Assembly: GCA_008477525.1 (NCBI GenBank)
Contig: SPDT01000010.1
Location: 2,418,001 to 2,482,000, forward strand
Length of the DNA: 64,000 nucleotides
Reading direction: 5' to 3'
From: Hypomyces perniciosus
Lineage: Eukaryota; Ascomycota; Sordariomycetes; Hypocreales; Hypocreaceae
Position numbers and translations under genes: made by a program. A model generated the notes under the pieces. That model was not told where the DNA came from and made no database searches. It worked only from the letters and a program-made list of their open reading frames with translations. Shown here in pieces: positions 59,250 to 64,000 of the stretch (position 1 is its first letter; each line of letters opens with the position of its first letter).

Positions 59250-59689
59250 CTTGACCGGCTGCTACGAACTGTGATGAGATCCTGAAGGGACTTGAATAGT
59301 GATTGAGGACTAGAGAGCCGGGAAGGGATCCAGGAGAGTAACACGGGGGCCTTTTTAAATATTATCTGCAAGTGCCCATCTCCAGTGAGCGGCGTAACAT
59401 CACATAAGAAAAAACCAGATAGGGCCTCGGTGCGTCTCTCTATGGAGTCCATTCAAGGCCACACCCCCCATGCTTTTCCCACTTGGGACACCGAGCGTCG
59501 GGGATTGCTGCGTACGAGCATTGCAGTCTTCGGTCTGCCTGTGGCAAAGAATCGTTAGTCCAGCATCAGAAGGGCTGGCCAGAACTATCAAAGAGTCCCA
59601 GATCGCCAAGAGGGCGTTGCTGAGTGAGTGCGGCGCGGCCGCCTGCAGATGGTGTACACAACTCTCCCTATCAAAGTCGCGGAAGACCC

Positions 59690-60706
59690 CACGTGGGGAT
59701 GGAAACGGCTGTTGGAGGGATCATGGTGCTAGAGGGGAGTCAGGGTGGCCCCCTGTCGAGGCTCCATCAGGTCGTGGCTTCGGCCCAGAGCTGCTTGAAA
59801 AGAGAATATCTCCGTAAGGCGGGCGGAACAAGTATACTACTCGTAAATAATGGTGGACAGACAAGTTCTTTCGGTATCTGATACGGTTGACCGAGACAGT
59901 CTGTATTTACGAGTGATCCATGTGATAAGGAGAAACGACCACCACCCTGAGGAAGAGAGACATTACTCATCACGACAGAGCACGTGCCCTCTTGCAAAAA
60001 GAGAGACATGGCTGTCGTAGCCTGACTAAACGCCAAATTTATCCGCATTAAGGTTGGTTGAGTGATGGGGCAACTGGATAAAGTTAAGCATTAAGCTTGG
60101 CAGAAAATGGAGCGTTAGCCACTTAGGCTGCCTTCAAAGGTTCAGCTGGAGTGCGAGTGGATATCATGGGGCAATGGAGGCCAGGGGGTCTGTATGATGG
60201 AGCAAGTTGGTGATGCTTCACAACGTCTGATAGGACAGGATGCGACAACCACACCACACGTGCAGGACTTCGGTAACCGGAAAATAACACGCCAAGACTC
60301 AGACACTGTCGCAAGAGTCAATAGTAGTGGTATTGGAGCAATCTGAGCGCCATCGAGGTTCCATACCCGTTCTGTTGTGGGCGATTCTCGGTTCGTTTTT
60401 TCGACCTTGTGTTCCATGGATTCCATATTGACCCACCGACTGGAGACGCCCGCCATGGCATGCAGGCTTATTGAAACGCTGCCCTTCAGCACGTGCTCCT
60501 CAATCTCGCCCCTCAGAGTCAGCACTATGGCCATGCCCTACGAACACGAGCATCTACTAGTATTATCCCTTGTTTTCATGTCAACTCCATACTCCGTACC
60601 CTGAGGCCGAACGGGATTCGTTAGGTATCATCTTGCGTTTAATGCCTTGGCAACTGCTTTCGCCTCTTAAGCCGGAGTGCCTGTACGCTGTTCTCGGCAC
60701 CACGTG
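59690..60706. promoter_or_regulatory. Five CACGTG sites upstream of the phosphate symporter
   Basis: CACGTG occurs at 59690-59695 (inside the perfect palindrome CCCCACGTGGGG), 59981-59986, 60257-60262, 60490-60495 and 60701-60706, that is 0.44-1.46 kb before the ATG at 59249. CACGTG is the known target of Pho4/NUC-1 bHLH factors. Confidence 0.7.
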
Positions 60707-61656
60707 GGTGATGAGGGCCACATCGTTTTTTAAATGAAGAAGTATTTTTTCTTCACCAACCAAGAAGACCAAGTGGAGATTACGATGCAGAGAATCACTG
60801 CTACGTCGAATGGCCGATGCTTCCCGATTAACTAATAAGCATACCTCATTAGTATGTATGTATTAGATATTATACTAGATACCGATGCGTCCCGCTCATG
60901 AAATCGTAGCGCGCCGTGTCTCACTTCCCCCATTGCTTACGAGCGCATCAGTGGGAGAAGTCGCAGAACAAGACAAGATCCCAGAAAACTTCCTCCTACG
61001 GAGTACATGTATCTACTAATCGTTTGCACCGTTTGAGACTAACAGAGAGCAGTGTAGAACGAGGCCATGACCTGCTACAGATACGAGCCATAACCGCTTC
61101 TCGAAGAACTCTCGACGCTCGGGCGAACCCTACGATGTTCGCTCCCTCCTAAGCCATCACAACAGCGACCTCTACGATCCCAAAACCTCTTCGACCTCAA
61201 GTCCGGCGCATAGAGGCCTCGGTCAAACTGCCAAATATATTCATTAAATTTATAGCCGAGGGGAGATCGTCTGGCATCTCTTTCAATATTGGGCAAAATA
61301 CAGGCAGCGATGCAGGTGTCGCAGGCAATGACACCCTCATTTTTCGCGATCCATTCGGGAAGATGGGCGTGTGCATATTCCCTACATTGACGACAGCTCC
61401 TCTATTGAGATGGCCAGGATCCTTTCGTGGTGGATTCTTTCTGGCTACGCCACACCACCTACTGCGCAGCTACGCCAACAGGCATCGTGTCATCACAGGG
61501 GAGTTTGGGGTGTCGATGGCAGCTCTTGTTCTTCGTTGTCGCTACTTTTTCCCCTTTTACGCTCATCTTCTTTCTGCCCTGGTTCTGACAGCATCTGGCC
61601 TCAATTTTGATGTTCCATAAAGGCACTCGTCATGTGGAAGAAGCAATGGTAGGCCT

Positions 61657-61872
61657 TTACGAATCCAGAATTAAGCATCGACCCCGAAGGCAAACACCAA
61701 AATGGCTCAATCGGTGTCCGATTGATCTAGCCACATAGCCAAGCTCCTCGCCAAGAATGCACACGATACCCTTGAACTCGGTGCGAGCTGCCACAAGCCG
61801 TCGCGAGCCATAGTAAAGCGCCTGCTCCTTAGCATTGGCTTTTACGTATGCCCTCCACGATATGGATCCATT
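61657..61872 (-). pseudogene. Possible coding relic (unrecognised)
   Basis: 72 codons open between two stops on the minus strand, with protein-like make-up (for example RAYVKANAKEQALYYGSR and VCILGEELGYVARSIG). There is no ATG start and no intact continuation. It could be a fragment of a decayed gene or an exon of an unrecognised one; family unknown. Confidence 0.25.
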
Positions 61873-64000
61873 CTACTTTGTAAATCGTGTCTTATCGTTG
61901 AGCGGCCATCCAGACGGATACCCCATTGCGCCATCCTCGGTGGATGAGATTTGTCTCGTCACGCCAAGTTATTCACGCCCTGTTGACGTCAGATCTGGCA
62001 TCATCTCAACAAAAATACTCGCGCTCCTCGAAGAGCCACGTTGGAGGAACCCGAGCAATATGGTCAGTGTGATTAGCGGCACAATCTGGCAAGGGATCTG
62101 ACGGTTCTTGGGCCAATTTCCACCTTATTAGAGTCAGCGAAATGCTCACAGAGCTAGGCCTGTCTAGCACTTCTTGGTATTAGTGCTTCGCAGTTGCTTT
62201 CATACGAATGATCCATGGTAATTGTGTTGCAAATGTTCCAGTGTTTTTGGAACATTGCTGTCATTGCTGCAACTTATCCAAGACTTCCACCACAATTGCC
62301 CACAGCCAGACTGCTTGTCTTAGGTCTTGTGAGTGGCCCATGGATCGTTTAGTACTATGCTACTAGTAAAGTAATATGATTCGAAAATTACATATTGGAG
62401 AGTGGAAAAAATCGCATAGATTTGGATGTGCAAATGGATGTTTGCGCATTGTTCGCCCCTATAACTGTATTTGTCTGCTAAAAAAGGTACTTTGCACGTC
62501 GAAAATATTAAACGTAGTTACGACACTATTCTACCTAAGAATAACAATTCAAGATAGTTTAACAGAAATTCAATCAAATTAATTACCGATAAGTAAATTT
62601 TTCAATTCTCCTAGATATCCTATTATTTTATATTTCCATTGAATTCTTTCCTTTTACTCCGTATATTTCGACAATTTCCTTAACTGTAGGGTAGCACCAT
62701 ACCATTCACCCTCTCAATACCATCCATTACGCGTCACGCGCCTCCACGCGACAAAATAGGTACTACGCGATATTAATAAGCTGCCTCCTATTCTCTCTCA
62801 ATACCTAGTGCTATCCATCACATAAACACATAGATACAGAGTACGGAGTAGCATATGGAGTATATAATTCATATCGCCGTGATTCCCTTATAAGAATTTT
62901 ACCTTTAAGATCGCATAATCCTGCACTCCAGGCTAGGTCTGCTTAGTCAGATAGTATAGGCGGAATAAATCTAATCCGAACCTTTTAGAATACAATGCGA
63001 CTCCGTACTCTGCACTCTGTAGATATGTTTGATGGAAACCAATGTTGACTTATTTCATTCGTGGCAGCACAGTTTTCTTATTCTACCAGTTCAATCTAAT
63101 ACAGAAAATCCGAGTCTTGAATACATACTACTACCAGTACAATGCAGTACTATTCTTAATTCCGGATGGATGCGGACGCGAATAGTATTTGTAAACTCCG
63201 AGGCATCCGAAAATCTCAGCATCAACACTAGGTAAAGCTCTCCTATGGCCATAAGGATCTCCCTTCTCGGTGGCAACGATTACTATTCCTTATTAAATAA
63301 GAGATTACTACCCTCCCGTTTATTGCCGTACTGAGACCGTTAAACCGAAATAAGGAGTGAGATGGTGCACTAGAAGTGTGGCAACTTGGCCATTCTAAGT
63401 GAGCGACGAGTTGACATAAACGCACTTCGCAGCCTGCTAGGCATGTCAGCACTATTTACTAGTCAAATCATGAGCTTGAATTGTACATAATGGATCCGAA
63501 CTCTACAATGTAGCATGGGGTGCACAACGGCAAGCTCGAGATTTGTGTCCCCACTCCATTCACAGCTGAGCGACCATCGGTTCAGTACACACAAACTGCT
63601 CTCGACATAAGCATCGACGAGGACCCCTTGACTAAAACGCTACCAGAAAATACAAGTCATCTGTCCGTATATGCTGGGCCTGAGGATTTCCGAAAATTCG
63701 CAGTGTGCGCCGATGCCCCTTGACAATTGAGGATATGATCACACAGGACAGGCCGCTATTGTCCTTTCACGTCACCACTTTATAGACGTAACATTAGTTG
63801 GCATCATGTGGCCGCATTTACTCATTGATGACAGAGGAATACGGGAATTTATAAAGGCGTGGTGTCTTGTACTGCATGGCCGCCTGGCAACATCGCTGCT
63901 ATCTCAAGAGCGGATGCAAGAGAGCTAACTAGTACGCTTCTAACAAACAATGCGACGGGACAAAGATGGCGGTCGAGTTTTGACTGCCATTTTAGCAATT

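Larger units (their letters stand above)
59250..64000. other. Gene-poor right end
   Basis: Apart from the CACGTG sites and a possible relic near 61657, I see no gene. 62370-63000 is AT-rich. CGGAGTA/TACTCCG motifs occur near 60592, 60999, 62657, 62842 and 63003. The ORFs present are short and without motifs. Confidence 0.45.

Noticed and set aside
58266..59285. 339-codon plus-strand ORF
   Set aside because: Antisense to the phosphate symporter; low-complexity Gly/Asp/Arg composition typical of a shadow frame.
1..64000. tRNA and rRNA genes
   Set aside because: A scan by eye for B-box-like GGTTCRANNC found only chance hits in coding or intron sequence; no cloverleaf was supported.

Overview
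The window reads as nuclear DNA of a filamentous ascomycete (Pezizomycotina). Most genes carry short introns of about 50-120 bp with GT..CTRAC..AG signals, and the genes are fungal-type: a type I highly reducing PKS, a giant NRPS, membrane P450s and an ABCC transporter. Degenerate TTAGGG tracts fit a TTAGGG telomere organism. Species cannot be fixed from sequence alone; the family calls below are by recognition, with no database search.

Layout. 1-10347 (-): 5' part of an NRPS, 3449 codons without an intron or stop, running off the left edge. 11433-12760 (+): branched-chain-type aminotransferase, divergent from the NRPS. 13492-14396 (-): small NAD(P)-binding Rossmann protein. 15116-16554 (+): NAPE-PLD-like metallo-hydrolase. 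16804-18795 (-): mitochondrial ADCK1/MCP2-type kinase-like protein. 19540-21566 (+): acyl/aryl-CoA ligase. 22800-24643 (+): P450. 26354-34401 (+): highly reducing PKS (KS-AT-DH-MT-ER-KR-ACP). 34402-41413: 7 kb repeat-rich, gene-poor island. 41414-43362 (+): bZIP regulator. 43638-45351 (-): second P450. 47439-48341 (+): hotdog thioesterase of the THEM6/AtnL type. 49383-55178 (+): ABCC transporter. 55831-56838 (+): alpha/beta-hydrolase thioesterase. 57275-59249 (-): Na+/phosphate symporter, whose upstream region holds five CACGTG sites. 59250-64000: no confident gene.

How the genes may work together (inference). The PKS, CoA ligase, aminotransferase, two P450s, two thioesterases, ABC exporter and bZIP factor form the parts list of a split PKS-NRPS lipopeptide or modified-peptide cluster. 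The PKS can make a methylated, fully reducible chain. A thioesterase can free it; the ligase can activate it as a starter, or oxidation plus the aminotransferase can turn it into an unusual alpha-amino acid. The NRPS assembles the peptide and the ABC protein exports it. Parts of the set resemble cyclosporin (Bmt supply), aspercryptin, emericellamide/W493 and HC-toxin clusters, but I cannot match the whole to any of them. The NRPS starts with a stump of an A domain, a T domain and a decayed epimerase, which looks like a relic of an HC-toxin-type first module. The kinase-like, metallo-hydrolase and phosphate transporter genes look like housekeeping genes within or flanking the cluster.
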